From NCBI RefSeq assembly GCF_020852455.1, contig NZ_JADZAT010000028.1, forward strand, positions 124,001-188,000: DNA of 64,000 nucleotides, in the 5' to 3' direction. Below, piece by piece: positions 44,272-53,820 of the stretch. Numbering within the stretch: the first letter of the stretch is position 1; every line of letters starts with the position of its first letter. Under the pieces are notes generated by a model that made no database searches, was not told where the DNA came from, and saw nothing but the letters and a program-made list of their open reading frames with translations. The position numbers and the translations under genes were made by a program. Origin of the DNA: Novosphingobium sp. (GTDB lineage Bacteria; Pseudomonadota; Alphaproteobacteria; Sphingomonadales; Sphingomonadaceae).

Positions 44272-44988
44272 ATGGCAAGCGAACCGGTCCAGCCCGACGA
44301 TCCCGCGCGGATTTTCTACGAACGCAGTTTTGCTGCACAGCTTGAGCGTGATGGCGGTGTTGCCTCGCTCAGCCGGGCGGCACTGGAGGCTGGCAATCAC
44401 CGCTATTCGGCGGTCTATGAATACCTGCGCGACAATCCCGGCAAACATGCGCTGGAGATGGGCTATGGTGGCAACGGAGTAGTCGAGAACCTGGCTCCGG
44501 GTTGCAGCCGTTATGAAATCGTCGACATTGTCGATCGCCTTGCCCGCGAAGGGCGGCCGGATAATCTTGCGATCCATGTGGCCAACCTCGACCACCGCTT
44601 TCCGTTCGAGGATGCGCGGTTCGATGTGGTGATCGCGATGATGGTGATCGAACATCTCTATGATCCGTTCCACGCCTTTGCCGAAGTGGCGCGGGTGGCA
44701 CGGCCAGGGGCGCGGCTATTCGTCAATCTGCCCAATGTCGGCTCGATCCGCTGCCGGATTGACCTGTTGCGCGGCAAGCTTCCCGTCACTTCGGCCGCCA
44801 ACTGGTTCGAGCAGCGCGAATGGGATGGCGGGCATCTGCACTATTTCACTGTCGATACAGTGCGGCGGCTTGCCGAAGCCAGCGGGCTGAAACTGCTGGA
44901 AGTGCGTGCGGTGGGCGCCATGCCCGCGCTGAAGCGGTTGCGCCCGTCACTGCTCTGCCACGAAATTACCTACGTGCTGGAGAAATAG
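44272..44988 (+). CDS. Class I SAM-dependent methyltransferase
   Basis: 238 residues. SAM motif I ALEMGYGGNGVVENLAPG, acidic loop YEIVDIVDR, motif near FPFEDARFDVVIAMMVIEHL. It is of the Methyltransf_11/23 type that modifies sugars or small molecules. It stands at the edge of the exopolysaccharide cluster, divergent from the glycosyltransferase, so O-methylation of a polymer sugar is plausible. No RBS of note. Confidence 0.85.
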   Translation: MASEPVQPDDPARIFYERSFAAQLERDGGVASLSRAALEAGNHRYSAVYEYLRDNPGKHALEMGYGGNGVVENLAPGCSRYEIVDIVDRLAREGRPDNLAIHVANLDHRFPFEDARFDVVIAMMVIEHLYDPFHAFAEVARVARPGARLFVNLPNVGSIRCRIDLLRGKLPVTSAANWFEQREWDGGHLHYFTVDTVRRLAEASGLKLLEVRAVGAMPALKRLRPSLLCHEITYVLEK

Positions 44989-44992
44989 ACCC

Positions 44993-45676
44993 TTACAGCC
45001 ACCGCCAGGGTCCAGCCGGAATTCCAGTCAGCCAGAGATGCAACCAGGTGGCGGAAAGCCACAATGCAATCCCGCCCAGCCAGGCACCAGCACCAGCGCC
45101 GAGCAGTGCGGCAGGCCGGGGCAGGAAGGTGGTGTGCCGTTCCCAGGTGTCCCAGGCCGGTCCCATCAGGTGTGACTTCTTCCGGTCTTGCAGGAAGGAG
45201 CCGACCAGCGCGAGAAAGCCGATCGCCAGACCCAGGATCAGCACGCGCGGAGTTGGGCTGACCAGAATATGCGCGACGCTCCACAGCGCCATCGACCACA
45301 TCATCGGGTGGCGGGTCACCCTGAACACGCCCTTCGGGCGGTGGCGGGCCTGTTCGGCGGCATCAGGCCGCGGCATGGCCGGGTTGCCCTTGAACGAGCC
45401 GGCCAGCAGCACCGATGCGGCCAGCATCACCAGGCTGGCCAATGCCCAGGCTGCTTCGCCGCTGCCATCCCACAGATTGTGCTCGGCCATTGGCAGGCCC
45501 CGAAAGGCCAGCGCCATCCAGGCAAAGCTGGCAAGGGCCACCAGCGAGTAGAGCCCCGAGAATCCGCCCGCCCCCAGTCGCTTGACCAGCCCCGCCCGCA
45601 GCGGATGCGACAGCGCGAAATGGGTGCCGACGAAGGTCAGCGTCGCGGCGACCAGGCTTGCATATTCCTCGTTCAT
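44993..45676 (-). CDS. NnrU family membrane protein
   Basis: 227 residues with six to seven TM helices. NnrU/isoprenylcysteine-methyltransferase-like features: THFALSHPLRAGLVKRLG, GVFRVTRHPMMWSMALWSVA and PAWDTWERHTTFLP. Named from nitric-oxide metabolism in denitrifiers, but most members have no proven role. ATG 45676 with GGGGGAG upstream; the longer frame to 45847 was rejected as it overlaps the next gene. Confidence 0.85.
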   Translation of the reverse strand: MNEEYASLVAATLTFVGTHFALSHPLRAGLVKRLGAGGFSGLYSLVALASFAWMALAFRGLPMAEHNLWDGSGEAAWALASLVMLAASVLLAGSFKGNPAMPRPDAAEQARHRPKGVFRVTRHPMMWSMALWSVAHILVSPTPRVLILGLAIGFLALVGSFLQDRKKSHLMGPAWDTWERHTTFLPRPAALLGAGAGAWLGGIALWLSATWLHLWLTGIPAGPWRWL

Positions 45677-45701
45677 GCTCCCCCCTGTTGGCTGGATCTC
45701 G

Positions 45702-46994
45702 CTACCAGTCGTAGGCCTTGGGCAGGCTCCCTTCGGTCGGCGTCTGGTAACGGTCGCGAAGGCGCGTCTGGTGATTGTCGAGGGGCTGTTCAATGCCATC
45801 GATGTACACCTTGACCACCCCTGAAGTGAGCTCCAGCGGATCGCCATCCCAGATCACCACGTCTCCGGCCCGGCCCGGGCGCAGACTGCCAAACCGCTCG
45901 CCCATGCCCATCGCCTCAGCCGGACCTGAGCTGATCGCGGCAAAGGCCTGCCCCCAGCTGAGCCCACTGGCGCCGGGCACCCTCGTCAGGGCTACAAGGT
46001 TCCCGGCATACTGCGGGGCATAGCGCGGCTGATCGAAGAACGCGCCCAGCGAAACCCGAACCCCGGCCGCCTTCATCCGTCCGACATTTGACTGGGTCGA
46101 ACCCAGCTGCTCGAAGCTGTCAGGCAAGTCATTGAGCGGGGTTGCCAGCACCGGAACGCCGGAACGGGCGAGCTCTCCGGCCACCAGCCAGCCCTCGGTC
46201 GCACCGACTATGACCAACCGCAGCGCCGGATATTCCTGGCGCAAGCCCAGCACCATGCGGATATCAGCCGCTCGCTCGACATGCACGTAAAGCGGCTGCC
46301 GACCCGTCACCACCGGGACCAGCGCCTGCGCATCGCGGCGGGTCAGCAGCACATCGTCGCGCCGCGCACCGGCCGGGGCGAGCGAAATTTCCTTCGCTTC
46401 ACCCAGGGCGTTGTGCAGTTCGGCATAAGTCGCAACCCGGCTGCCCCCGGCGCGGCTGGCACCGGTTTCACCCAGTTCGACATACTGGAAGGCCCGCGGC
46501 ACAGTTACGGCTTGCGGATCAGCACCAAGGTCGATCACCGCGCCCTGCCCGCCAAAGATCGTGTTGGTGCCAATCGGCGCCACCGCTGCCCGGGTAACCC
46601 CGCCCGCCCGGCTGACCTTGATCGGCTGGGCATCTGGATTGATCGCAGTGGACAGATCGAGCGAGGCGCTGAACGGCGACTTGCCGGCAGCGCTGTCATT
46701 GCTGTCATCAACCGCGCCGACATCGACCAGACCCAGGTCGGTGACGGCCACGACCAGGCCCGGGGTAACCCATTTGCCCTGGGCGTCGATCGCCTTGACG
46801 CCGGCCGGCACAGCAACGCCAGCTCCCGCGGCCACCACCTTGCCGGCGCGCACCAGAACCGTGCCGTTTGCAATCGGATCGCTGCCGTCACCGATCACGA
46901 CTCTGGCGTTGGTAATCGCCACATCCTGCGCCTGCGTAGCTGTTGCCGCCAGGACTACCGTAAGTGCAACAGCAGAGAGGAGTGCGCGCTTCAT
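45702..46994 (-). CDS. Exported amidohydrolase-family protein lacking metal ligands
   Basis: 430 residues. Signal peptide (MKRALLSAVALTVVLAATAT, AQ-A cleavage), then an imidazolonepropionase-like amidohydrolase fold ending in GRAGDVVIWDGDPLELTSG. Where active enzymes have TPGxxDxHxH, this one reads TPGLVVAVTDLGLVDVG, with neither His; downstream His and Asp ligands also appear absent. It is therefore probably catalytically inactive. ATG overlaps the stop of an intact family member by ATGA, suggesting a pair, perhaps a heterodimer. Confidence 0.85.
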   Translation of the reverse strand: MKRALLSAVALTVVLAATATQAQDVAITNARVVIGDGSDPIANGTVLVRAGKVVAAGAGVAVPAGVKAIDAQGKWVTPGLVVAVTDLGLVDVGAVDDSNDSAAGKSPFSASLDLSTAINPDAQPIKVSRAGGVTRAAVAPIGTNTIFGGQGAVIDLGADPQAVTVPRAFQYVELGETGASRAGGSRVATYAELHNALGEAKEISLAPAGARRDDVLLTRRDAQALVPVVTGRQPLYVHVERAADIRMVLGLRQEYPALRLVIVGATEGWLVAGELARSGVPVLATPLNDLPDSFEQLGSTQSNVGRMKAAGVRVSLGAFFDQPRYAPQYAGNLVALTRVPGASGLSWGQAFAAISSGPAEAMGMGERFGSLRPGRAGDVVIWDGDPLELTSGVVKVYIDGIEQPLDNHQTRLRDRYQTPTEGSLPKAYDW

Positions 46995-48409
46995 TTCACG
47001 TCTCCTTCGCCCGGTTGGCCAAGTTCGAAATCGCTGACCGGGCGGCGTTTGCGATCGCTGGAATCGAACAGCAGCGCCCCATCGACCCAGACCTTTTCCG
47101 GCCGCGAATAGACCGATAGCGGATTGCCGTTCCAAAGCACCATGTCACCGGCCTTGCCCGCTTCGAGGCTGCCGGTCAGCTTGTCGACGCCGATCGCCTT
47201 GGCGGGGTTGAGCGTCAGCCAGCGGATCACTTCGGCATCAGCGATATCGATCCCGATCCGCCGCGCATCGCCCTGAGCCTTGGCAGCTTCCTGGGGCAGA
47301 CGCTGGATACCGTTGGCATCGTCCGAATGGATTACCACGCAGGCCCCGGCCTTGAAGAGCAGCCCGGCATTCTCGGGGATCGCGTCATAGGCTTCCATCT
47401 TGAACCCCCCCCAATCGGCCCAGACCGCGCTGCAGGTATCAGCCTGCTTGAGCAGATCGCCGATCTTGTAGGATTCGACCCCATGATGGAATGTCGAGAC
47501 CCGATAGCCGAACTCCTTGGCCATATCGAGCACCAGCGCCATTTCATCGGCCCGGTAGCAGTGGTTTTGAACCAGGATCGTCCCGTCGAGCACACCGGCA
47601 AGCGTTTCCATCTTGAGGTCGCGGCTTTCCAGCTTGCCCTCGTCGCGCTTGCGGCGATACTCGGTCGCCTTGATCCAGGTTTCGCGATTGACCGCAAAAT
47701 TGCCCATCCGGGTGCTGGGCGCACGGCCCTTGCTGCCATAGACGCGCTTGGGGTTTTCGCCGCAAGCCATCTTCAGGCTGTAAGGCGCGGCGGGGAACTT
47801 CATCCCCTGCACCGTGCGACTGGGCACATTCTTCAGCACCACTCCGCGCCCGCCCATCAGGTTGCCCGAACCGGGCAGGACCAGCAGCGCGGTTACCCCG
47901 CCGTTGGCCATGGCCCGTGAGAAACCCGCATCCTGCGGCCAGACCGAATGTTCGGCCCAGACATTGGGAGTGGCCGGATCGGTCATTTCATTGCCGTCCG
48001 AATGCGCATCAACGCCCGGGCTGGGATAGTCGCCCAGGTGGCTATGGGCATCGATGATCCCCGGCGTCACGAACTTGCCGGTACCATCGATCCGCACCGC
48101 ATCGGCCGGCACGTCGAGTTCGGCCAGGCTGCCGCCGATCCCGGCAACCTTACCATCCTTGAGCAGCACCACGCCCTTGTCAAAGCGCTTGCCGGTGCCA
48201 TCGAACACCGTTGCGCCGACAATCACCGTCGCCCGCCCCGGATAGGGCTTGTAAGTCGAAGGATAGGGATCCTTGTTGAAATCCCGCGCAGCCTTCACCG
48301 CCGCGCTGGGTTCCTTCTTGTCCTTGTCCTGATCCTTGGCCGCCAAGGCCCCGGTACCGGGAAGCACCAGGGCCAAGGCGGTCGCGACAAGTATCCCGGC
48401 CTTGCGCAT
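46991..48409 (-). CDS. Exported amidohydrolase with intact metal site
   Basis: 472 residues. Signal peptide (MRKAGILVATALALVLPGTG), a charged linker, then the amidohydrolase fold with metal ligands: HxH in TPGIIDAHSHLG, His in VQNHCYRADEM and STFHHGVES, and Asp in VIHSDDANG, closing with GKAGDMVLWNGNPLSVYSR. Periplasmic substrates of this family include N-acyl amino acids and dipeptides. It sits between a peptide symporter (2-bp gap) and an inactive paralogue, so peptide processing is likely. A run of eight G on its coding strand (47406-47413) lies within the gene. Confidence 0.87.
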   Translation of the reverse strand: MRKAGILVATALALVLPGTGALAAKDQDKDKKEPSAAVKAARDFNKDPYPSTYKPYPGRATVIVGATVFDGTGKRFDKGVVLLKDGKVAGIGGSLAELDVPADAVRIDGTGKFVTPGIIDAHSHLGDYPSPGVDAHSDGNEMTDPATPNVWAEHSVWPQDAGFSRAMANGGVTALLVLPGSGNLMGGRGVVLKNVPSRTVQGMKFPAAPYSLKMACGENPKRVYGSKGRAPSTRMGNFAVNRETWIKATEYRRKRDEGKLESRDLKMETLAGVLDGTILVQNHCYRADEMALVLDMAKEFGYRVSTFHHGVESYKIGDLLKQADTCSAVWADWGGFKMEAYDAIPENAGLLFKAGACVVIHSDDANGIQRLPQEAAKAQGDARRIGIDIADAEVIRWLTLNPAKAIGVDKLTGSLEAGKAGDMVLWNGNPLSVYSRPEKVWVDGALLFDSSDRKRRPVSDFELGQPGEGDVK

Positions 48410-48411
48410 GC

Positions 48412-50241
48412 CTATTTCACTCCGTGCATCAGTTTCTTGAGCGGGATCGCCAGCACCATCAGCAGCGCCCCGATCCCCACCGAGACCCAGCCGATCGTAG
48501 TGAACACGCCGACATAGGTATCGAGGCTGACCTTGAGATTGGTGACCTGGCCGCCAACGGTTTCGACACTGGCGAACTGGGCAACCACGCCCGCGACATA
48601 TTGCGCGACCGAGATCGACAGGAACCAGACCCCCATCATCAGCCCGACGATACGTGCAATCGACAGCTTGGTGATCATCGACAGGCCGACCGGTGAAATC
48701 AGCAACTCGGCCATCGAGTGGATCAGATAGAGCCCGGCCAGCCACCACAGCCCGACCTGGAACTGGCCATCGGCGAATTGAGCTCCGAAAACCAGAAACA
48801 GGAAACCCGCGCCAACGCCCATTAGCGCTACCGCGAACTTCATCGGAATAGTCGGCTCAAGCCCGCGGTTGGAAAGTCGGATCCACAACGCCGAAAAGAC
48901 CGGGGCCAGCAGCACGATGAACAGTGCGTTGAAGATCTGGGTTTGTGCGGCGTTGATTTCGAACAGCCCGAAAACCGACAGGTTTGTGTTGCGTTCGGCA
49001 AAGAGCGTCAACGACGAGCCTGCCTGTTCGAACAAGGTCCAGAACACGGTGTTGAACGTGATCAGCACCATGGCCGCCAGCATCATCTGGAACTCCTGCT
49101 TGCTGCCGTTCTTCCAGGCCCAGAACAGGATCGCGGGAACCGCCACCAGGAATGTGCCGAACATCATCTTGCCCATGATCGGCAGGCCCATGAAATAGCC
49201 CACCAGGCCCGCACCGGCTTCGGGACGGACATAGCCCATCAGGTTCGAGAACAGCAGCCAGACCACCGGGGCCATGGCCAGCGCACCGACATAGATCAGC
49301 AGGTCCTTGTTGGCCGGGGCATCGGCCGGGCGATTGCCAACGCTGTCAAGCGCGCCGCCATCGAACTGGATCAGCGCCCATGACAGGAACATGCCGGCCG
49401 AAGCGAGCAGGAAGCCGGCCCACCAACCGATCCCTTCCCACGAGCCCATGCCCAGTGCGAGCAGCGGGCAGAGGAACTGCGAGAACAACGAACCCAGGTT
49501 GATCCCCATGTAGAAGATCGTGAAGCCCGCATCGCGGCGCCCGTCGCCGGGAGCATAGAGCGAACCAACCATGGTCGAGATGTTGGGCTTGAAGAAGCCA
49601 TTGCCAATGGTCACCAGCGCGAGGCCGGTTAGCAACAGGAACACTGTGGTAGGTGAACGCTCACCATCCGACTTGAACTGGCCGTCGGCAATCTTGCGGA
49701 CTTCCTTGCCGCCGGCATCGAGCAATGAGACGGTCTTGTCGTCGTTGCCTTTAATCAGCAGCTTCTGGCCAGCATCCACCACGAATTGCTGGCGGGCGTC
49801 GCCCTTGCCTTCGATAGCCACTTCATAGCGCTGGCCTTCGATCATGGCGAACGGCTTAGCCGGATCGCCCTGATAGCTGAGGATCAGATAGCCGATCGCC
49901 ATGACGATCGCCCCGAATTTCACCGCCCGCTTTGAACCAAGATAGCGGTCGGCCAGCAGTCCGCCAATCAGCGGAGTAAGGTAAACCAGAGCTGTGAAGC
50001 CACCATAGACACCTGTGGTGGTGGTATCGCTGAACAGGAAATGCTGCGCCAAGTACAACGTCAGCAACGCGCGCATTCCGTAGTAGCCGAACCGCTCCCA
50101 CATTTCCGTGCTGAACAACCGGGCCAGCTGGCGCGGATGGCCGAACCATTCCCCGCCACCAGAGGGGCCGGGATGAATCGTAGTTACATCTACAGGAACG
50201 GCGCCGGGTTCGGCTGCCGCATCATCAATTGGATTGGTCAT
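48412..50241 (-). CDS. POT/PTR family peptide:H+ symporter
   Basis: 609 residues, about 12-14 TM helices. POT motifs: ExxER as EMWERFGYYG (E46, E49, R50), and FTIFYMGINLGSLFSQFLCP. Between early TM helices there is a 70-residue hydrophilic insertion (about 135-205, ending DGERSPTT) not found in classical DtpT, probably periplasmic. Start ATG 50241. It heads a transcription unit with two amidohydrolase genes, spaced by 2 bp, pointing to import of peptides. Confidence 0.9.
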   Translation of the reverse strand: MTNPIDDAAAEPGAVPVDVTTIHPGPSGGGEWFGHPRQLARLFSTEMWERFGYYGMRALLTLYLAQHFLFSDTTTTGVYGGFTALVYLTPLIGGLLADRYLGSKRAVKFGAIVMAIGYLILSYQGDPAKPFAMIEGQRYEVAIEGKGDARQQFVVDAGQKLLIKGNDDKTVSLLDAGGKEVRKIADGQFKSDGERSPTTVFLLLTGLALVTIGNGFFKPNISTMVGSLYAPGDGRRDAGFTIFYMGINLGSLFSQFLCPLLALGMGSWEGIGWWAGFLLASAGMFLSWALIQFDGGALDSVGNRPADAPANKDLLIYVGALAMAPVVWLLFSNLMGYVRPEAGAGLVGYFMGLPIMGKMMFGTFLVAVPAILFWAWKNGSKQEFQMMLAAMVLITFNTVFWTLFEQAGSSLTLFAERNTNLSVFGLFEINAAQTQIFNALFIVLLAPVFSALWIRLSNRGLEPTIPMKFAVALMGVGAGFLFLVFGAQFADGQFQVGLWWLAGLYLIHSMAELLISPVGLSMITKLSIARIVGLMMGVWFLSISVAQYVAGVVAQFASVETVGGQVTNLKVSLDTYVGVFTTIGWVSVGIGALLMVLAIPLKKLMHGVK

Positions 50242-50436
50242 GGTGCCGCAAAAGCTCCCCTCGTTGTCTTCATGGCACTCGCCGACCAAATCGGTCGGCG
50301 CTGGATCGGAGGAGATTAGCGGCCTTTTCGGCCCTGCAAAGCGCAAAAGTTGCGCGGGCTTGAAATGCCCTTGCGAATAGCGGGCCTCTGCCTGTTTCCG
50401 CTTGCCTGCAACGCTGTATTATGGCACTGATGCACC

Positions 50437-50778
50437 ATGCCTGAGAACAAGCCCGTATACCTCAAATTGCGCGACATCATTGCCGCAGCGATTATCGATG
50501 GAACTTATGGCGAAGGCGGGATGCTACCCTCGGTTCGGGCCTTTGCCGCCGAACAGGGCGCCAATCCGCTGACCGTGGCCAAGGCCTACCAGCAATTCCA
50601 GCTGGACGGCCTGGTTGAGGTGCAGCGCGGCGTGGGCATGTTCGTGGCGCGCGGTGCGGCAATGAAACTGCGCCAGAGCGAGCGTGAGGCGTTCCTCTCG
50701 CGCGAGTGGCCGCTGATTGCGCGGCGCATCGAGCGGTTGGGGATCACGCCAGCCGACCTGCTCGCCGAGAAATTGTAA
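50437..50778 (+). CDS. Short GntR (YtrA-type) regulator
   Basis: 113 residues. The winged HTH (VYLKLRDIIAAAIIDGTYGE, GMLPSVRAFAAEQGANPLTV, VQRGVGMFVARGA) is followed by a short helical tail instead of a large effector domain, as in YtrA. It is divergent from the peptide-symporter operon across 195 bp and may regulate it. Confidence 0.9.
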   Translation: MPENKPVYLKLRDIIAAAIIDGTYGEGGMLPSVRAFAAEQGANPLTVAKAYQQFQLDGLVEVQRGVGMFVARGAAMKLRQSEREAFLSREWPLIARRIERLGITPADLLAEKL

Positions 50779-50927
50779 TTTTTTACCATATTCTATGATT
50801 GCGTAGCGCCAAGGGTTTTGGCACTATCGTTTTGTGCAGTGCTGCTTGCTCCGGGTCGGAAGCTGTGCCGCGCTTTTTCCCAATCGAGGTACGGGTTGCC
50901 GCAGGGCAGCCCGCTGAAAGGCGTGAA

Positions 50928-51209
50928 ATGATCCGTTCCGAACTGCTGCAGGCATTGGCCCAGGAAAATCCCGGGCTGCGCATGGAAGAAATCGAGAAGA
51001 TCGTCGGAACCTTCTTCGACGAAATCGCGGCGCGCCTGGCCACAGGCGGCCGGGTTGAACTGCGCGGCTTTGGTGCCTTCTCCACGCGTGAGCGTGATGC
51101 CCGCAAGGGCCGCAACCCGCGCACCGGCGAAGCCGTAAGCGTGCCGGGCAAGAAGGTGCCCTATTTCAAGCCTGGCAAGGAAATGCGCGCGCGCCTGAAT
51201 GCGGATTGA
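50928..51209 (+). CDS. ihfB: Integration host factor beta subunit
   Basis: 93 residues ([15 protein letters not shown] ... [32 protein letters not shown]). DNA-bending heterodimer subunit; IHF beta rather than HU by its length and the [13 protein letters not shown] arm. ATG 50928 is chosen, with GAAAGGCG upstream; the frame extends to 50799 without family similarity. Confidence 0.92.
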   Translation: MIRSELLQALAQENPGLRMEEIEKIVGTFFDEIAARLATGGRVELRGFGAFSTRERDARKGRNPRTGEAVSVPGKKVPYFKPGKEMRARLNAD

Positions 51210-51304
51210 AATTGATCGGGGGCAGGCGTTTCCGCAAGACTCGCAATTTTGAAGGCGCGAGACTATTCGCAGCCCGGCATGGCGCAAATTGCGCCAGCAC
51301 CGGA

Positions 51305-51389
51305 GCGGACGTGGCGGAATGGTAGACGCCGGGGACTTAAAATCCCCTGAGCCTTGCTCGTGTGGGTTCGAGTCCCACCGTCCGCACCA
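51305..51389 (+). tRNA. tRNA-Leu (anticodon TAA)
   Basis: Cloverleaf of 85 bases with encoded CCA: acceptor GCGGACG pairs with CGTCCGC, anticodon stem GGGGA/TCCCC with loop CTTAAAA (anticodon TAA at 51338-51340), a long class II variable arm, and T-loop GGTTCGAGTCC. Decodes UUA and, by wobble, UUG. tRNA-Leu genes are frequent island targets, but no integrase is adjacent here. Confidence 0.95.
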
Positions 51390-51487
51390 CGAATATTCCC
51401 CTAGTCACCGATAAGGGCCGCCTTCGCCAAGAGCGGCTAGCACGGGTGCCAGCGCTGGCGGCAGGTTCCGACCGCGCGGAGGACCCC

Positions 51488-52153
51488 ATGGCAGCCAGGC
51501 GCCGCAAGAATGACAGTTCCACCGAACGGCCGCCGGATCAGCGGACGGGCCAGCGCTATACCCTGCTGCTGCGCGCGGCGAAGCTGGTTACCGGTCAAGG
51601 CGAATACCTGTGCCTGGTCCGCGACGTCTCCGATCGCGGATTGAAGGTCCGGTTGTTTCACGACCTCGCAATTGAGAGCCAGTGCGAAATTGAGTTGGGC
51701 AGCGGTGAACGGCTCAGCCTGGAATGCGTCTGGCAGCGCGACTTGCAGGCAGGCTTCAGGTTTGCCGGAGGGCCGCGCGATGTTCAGAAACTGATCGACG
51801 AAGCCGGGCCGTTCCCCAAGCGCCATCTGCGGTTAAGGCTCAACCCGCCGCTGGTCTTGATGCTGGTGTCGGGCGGCCTCGCCACCCCAGGGCGATTGTG
51901 CGACATTTCGCAGCACGGTGCCGCAATCGCGCTTGACCGGTCGCTGCCTCTGGGCGCCCAGGCCCGGATCGAAGCGCCCGCGCTGCCACTTTTGCATGCC
52001 CGGGTCCGCTGGCGCCGTGGCGGCCTGCACGGCCTGGTCTTTCAGGAGGGCTTCCGGCTTGACGAACTGGCCCAGCTGACCCGCCAGTTGCAGCAACCAT
52101 CAGCTGAGCCAGCGAAAATGCCTGATTCACGCCGCGCGTTAACCATCGATTAG
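51488..52153 (+). CDS. Tandem PilZ-domain protein, probable c-di-GMP effector
   Basis: 221 residues. First PilZ domain has RxxxR as RTGQR and DxSxxG as DVSDRGLKV, the c-di-GMP ligands. A second has KRHLRLRLN and CDISQHGAAIAL. C-di-GMP binding by both modules is likely. Alphaproteobacterial PilZ proteins act on motility, cell cycle or exopolysaccharide. ATG 51488 (MAARRRKND) was chosen; frame extends upstream into the tRNA. Confidence 0.8.
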   Translation: MAARRRKNDSSTERPPDQRTGQRYTLLLRAAKLVTGQGEYLCLVRDVSDRGLKVRLFHDLAIESQCEIELGSGERLSLECVWQRDLQAGFRFAGGPRDVQKLIDEAGPFPKRHLRLRLNPPLVLMLVSGGLATPGRLCDISQHGAAIALDRSLPLGAQARIEAPALPLLHARVRWRRGGLHGLVFQEGFRLDELAQLTRQLQQPSAEPAKMPDSRRALTID

Positions 52154-52197
52154 GCATTTTCCTTCACTTCTGCCGCCACACTTCAATTGGGGGCAAA

Positions 52198-53808
52198 ATG
52201 TCTGTCGCAGGTTTCACCGGATCGCAAAAAGCCACGAAAAACCGTGAAAAGTCGGTCGATGTCGCAATTATCGGGGCCGGCCCAGCCGGTCTGACCGCCG
52301 GTTACCTGCTGACCAAGGCCGGACTCAGTGTCGCCGTCATCGAGAAGGACGCGACCTATGTCGGCGGAATCAGCCGCACGGTCGAGCACGAAGGCTACCG
52401 CTTTGACATCGGCGGACACCGGTTCTTTTCGAAGAGCCAGCAGGTGGTCGACCTGTGGAACGAAATCCTGCCCGACGATTTCATCCAGCGCCCGCGGATG
52501 AGCCGGATCTATTACGAGGGCAAGTTCTACTCCTACCCGCTGCGTGCCTTCGAGGCATTGTGGAACCTGGGCATCATCCGCTCGGCCTTGTGCATGGCAA
52601 GCTTCGCCAAGGCGCAGGTGTTCCCCAACAAGCAGGTCAAGAGTTTCGAGGACTGGACCGTCAACCAGTTCGGCTGGAAGCTCTATTCGATCTTCTTCAA
52701 GACCTACACCGAGAAGGTCTGGGGCATGCCCTGTGACGAGATGAGCGCCGACTGGGCCGCGCAGCGGATCAAGGGCCTGAGCCTGTGGGGCGCAGTGGTC
52801 GATGGCCTCAAGCGCAGCCTGGGGCTTAACAAGAAGCCCAACGACGGGCAGGAAGTGAAGACCCTGCTCGAAACCTTCCGTTACCCGCGCCAGGGTCCCG
52901 GCATGATGTGGGACGCCGCGCGCGACAAGATGGTCGCGACGGGCAAGGGTGAAGTGTTGATGGGCCATGCGCTCAAGCAGCTTGCCAGCGACGGCAAGCA
53001 GGGCTGGCGCCTGACCGCGACGCACGACGGCGGCGAAGTGACGATCCGCGCCAAGCACGCGATCTCCTCCGCGCCGATGCGCGAACTGGCCGCACGGCTG
53101 CATCCGCTGCCGGCGACCAGCATCGAGGCCAAGCAGCTGCGCTATCGCGACTTCCTGACCGTGGCACTGAAGATCAAGGCCGAGGACCTGTTCCCCGACA
53201 ACTGGATCTATATCCATGACAGCAAGGTCAAGGTTGGCCGGATCCAGAACTTCCGTTCGTGGTCGCCCGAAATGGTGCCCGATGAAAGCGTGGCCTGCGT
53301 GGGCCTGGAATACTTCTGCTTCGAAGGCGACGGGCTGTGGTCGATGGCCGATAACGATCTGATCGAACTGGCCACCCGCGAACTGGCCCAGCTGGGACTG
53401 GTTTCAGCCGAGCAGGTGATCGGCGGTGCGGTCGTCCGTCAGGAAAAGGCCTATCCGGTCTATGACGAGGACTATGCCAGCCATGTCGCCGCGATGCGCG
53501 CCGAGTTGGAGGAACGTCACCCGACGCTGCATCTGGTCGGCCGCAATGGCATGCACCGTTACAACAACCAGGACCACGCGATGATGACCGCAATGCTGAC
53601 GGTCGAGAACATAATCGCCGGAACCCGCGTCTATGACACCTGGTGCGTCAACGAGGATGCCGAATATCACGAAGCCGGCGACGAGGGTGAGCAGGTAAAG
53701 CTACCCGAAGGCCGCCGCGCGGTGAACGAGGACCAGGCCGCTGCGCTGGCTTCGGTGCGCGAAGTGCCCGAGCGGATCGCAGCCGACAAACGCCGCGACG
53801 CCGCCTGA
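52198..53808 (+). CDS. FAD-dependent oxidoreductase, UGM/protoporphyrinogen-oxidase-like
   Basis: 536 residues. N-terminal FAD fold VDVAIIGAGPAGLTAGYLLT and EKDATYVGGISRTVEHEGYR, FDIGGHRFFSKS; C-terminal NGMHRYNNQDHAMMTAMLTV. The arrangement recalls UDP-galactopyranose mutase and amine-oxidase-like enzymes of polysaccharide loci. The last 50 residues are a charged tail. Followed after 12 bp by GtrA and then a GT-C transferase, suggesting a sugar-lipid pathway; the reaction is unknown. Confidence 0.8.
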   Translation: MSVAGFTGSQKATKNREKSVDVAIIGAGPAGLTAGYLLTKAGLSVAVIEKDATYVGGISRTVEHEGYRFDIGGHRFFSKSQQVVDLWNEILPDDFIQRPRMSRIYYEGKFYSYPLRAFEALWNLGIIRSALCMASFAKAQVFPNKQVKSFEDWTVNQFGWKLYSIFFKTYTEKVWGMPCDEMSADWAAQRIKGLSLWGAVVDGLKRSLGLNKKPNDGQEVKTLLETFRYPRQGPGMMWDAARDKMVATGKGEVLMGHALKQLASDGKQGWRLTATHDGGEVTIRAKHAISSAPMRELAARLHPLPATSIEAKQLRYRDFLTVALKIKAEDLFPDNWIYIHDSKVKVGRIQNFRSWSPEMVPDESVACVGLEYFCFEGDGLWSMADNDLIELATRELAQLGLVSAEQVIGGAVVRQEKAYPVYDEDYASHVAAMRAELEERHPTLHLVGRNGMHRYNNQDHAMMTAMLTVENIIAGTRVYDTWCVNEDAEYHEAGDEGEQVKLPEGRRAVNEDQAAALASVREVPERIAADKRRDAA

Positions 53809-53820
53809 GGATAGCCCGCC

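Noticed and set aside
47406..47413. Eight-C run in the amidohydrolase gene as a phase-variation switch
   Set aside because: It encodes conserved residues (WGGF) within a normal frame and is short; weaker than the G11 tract.
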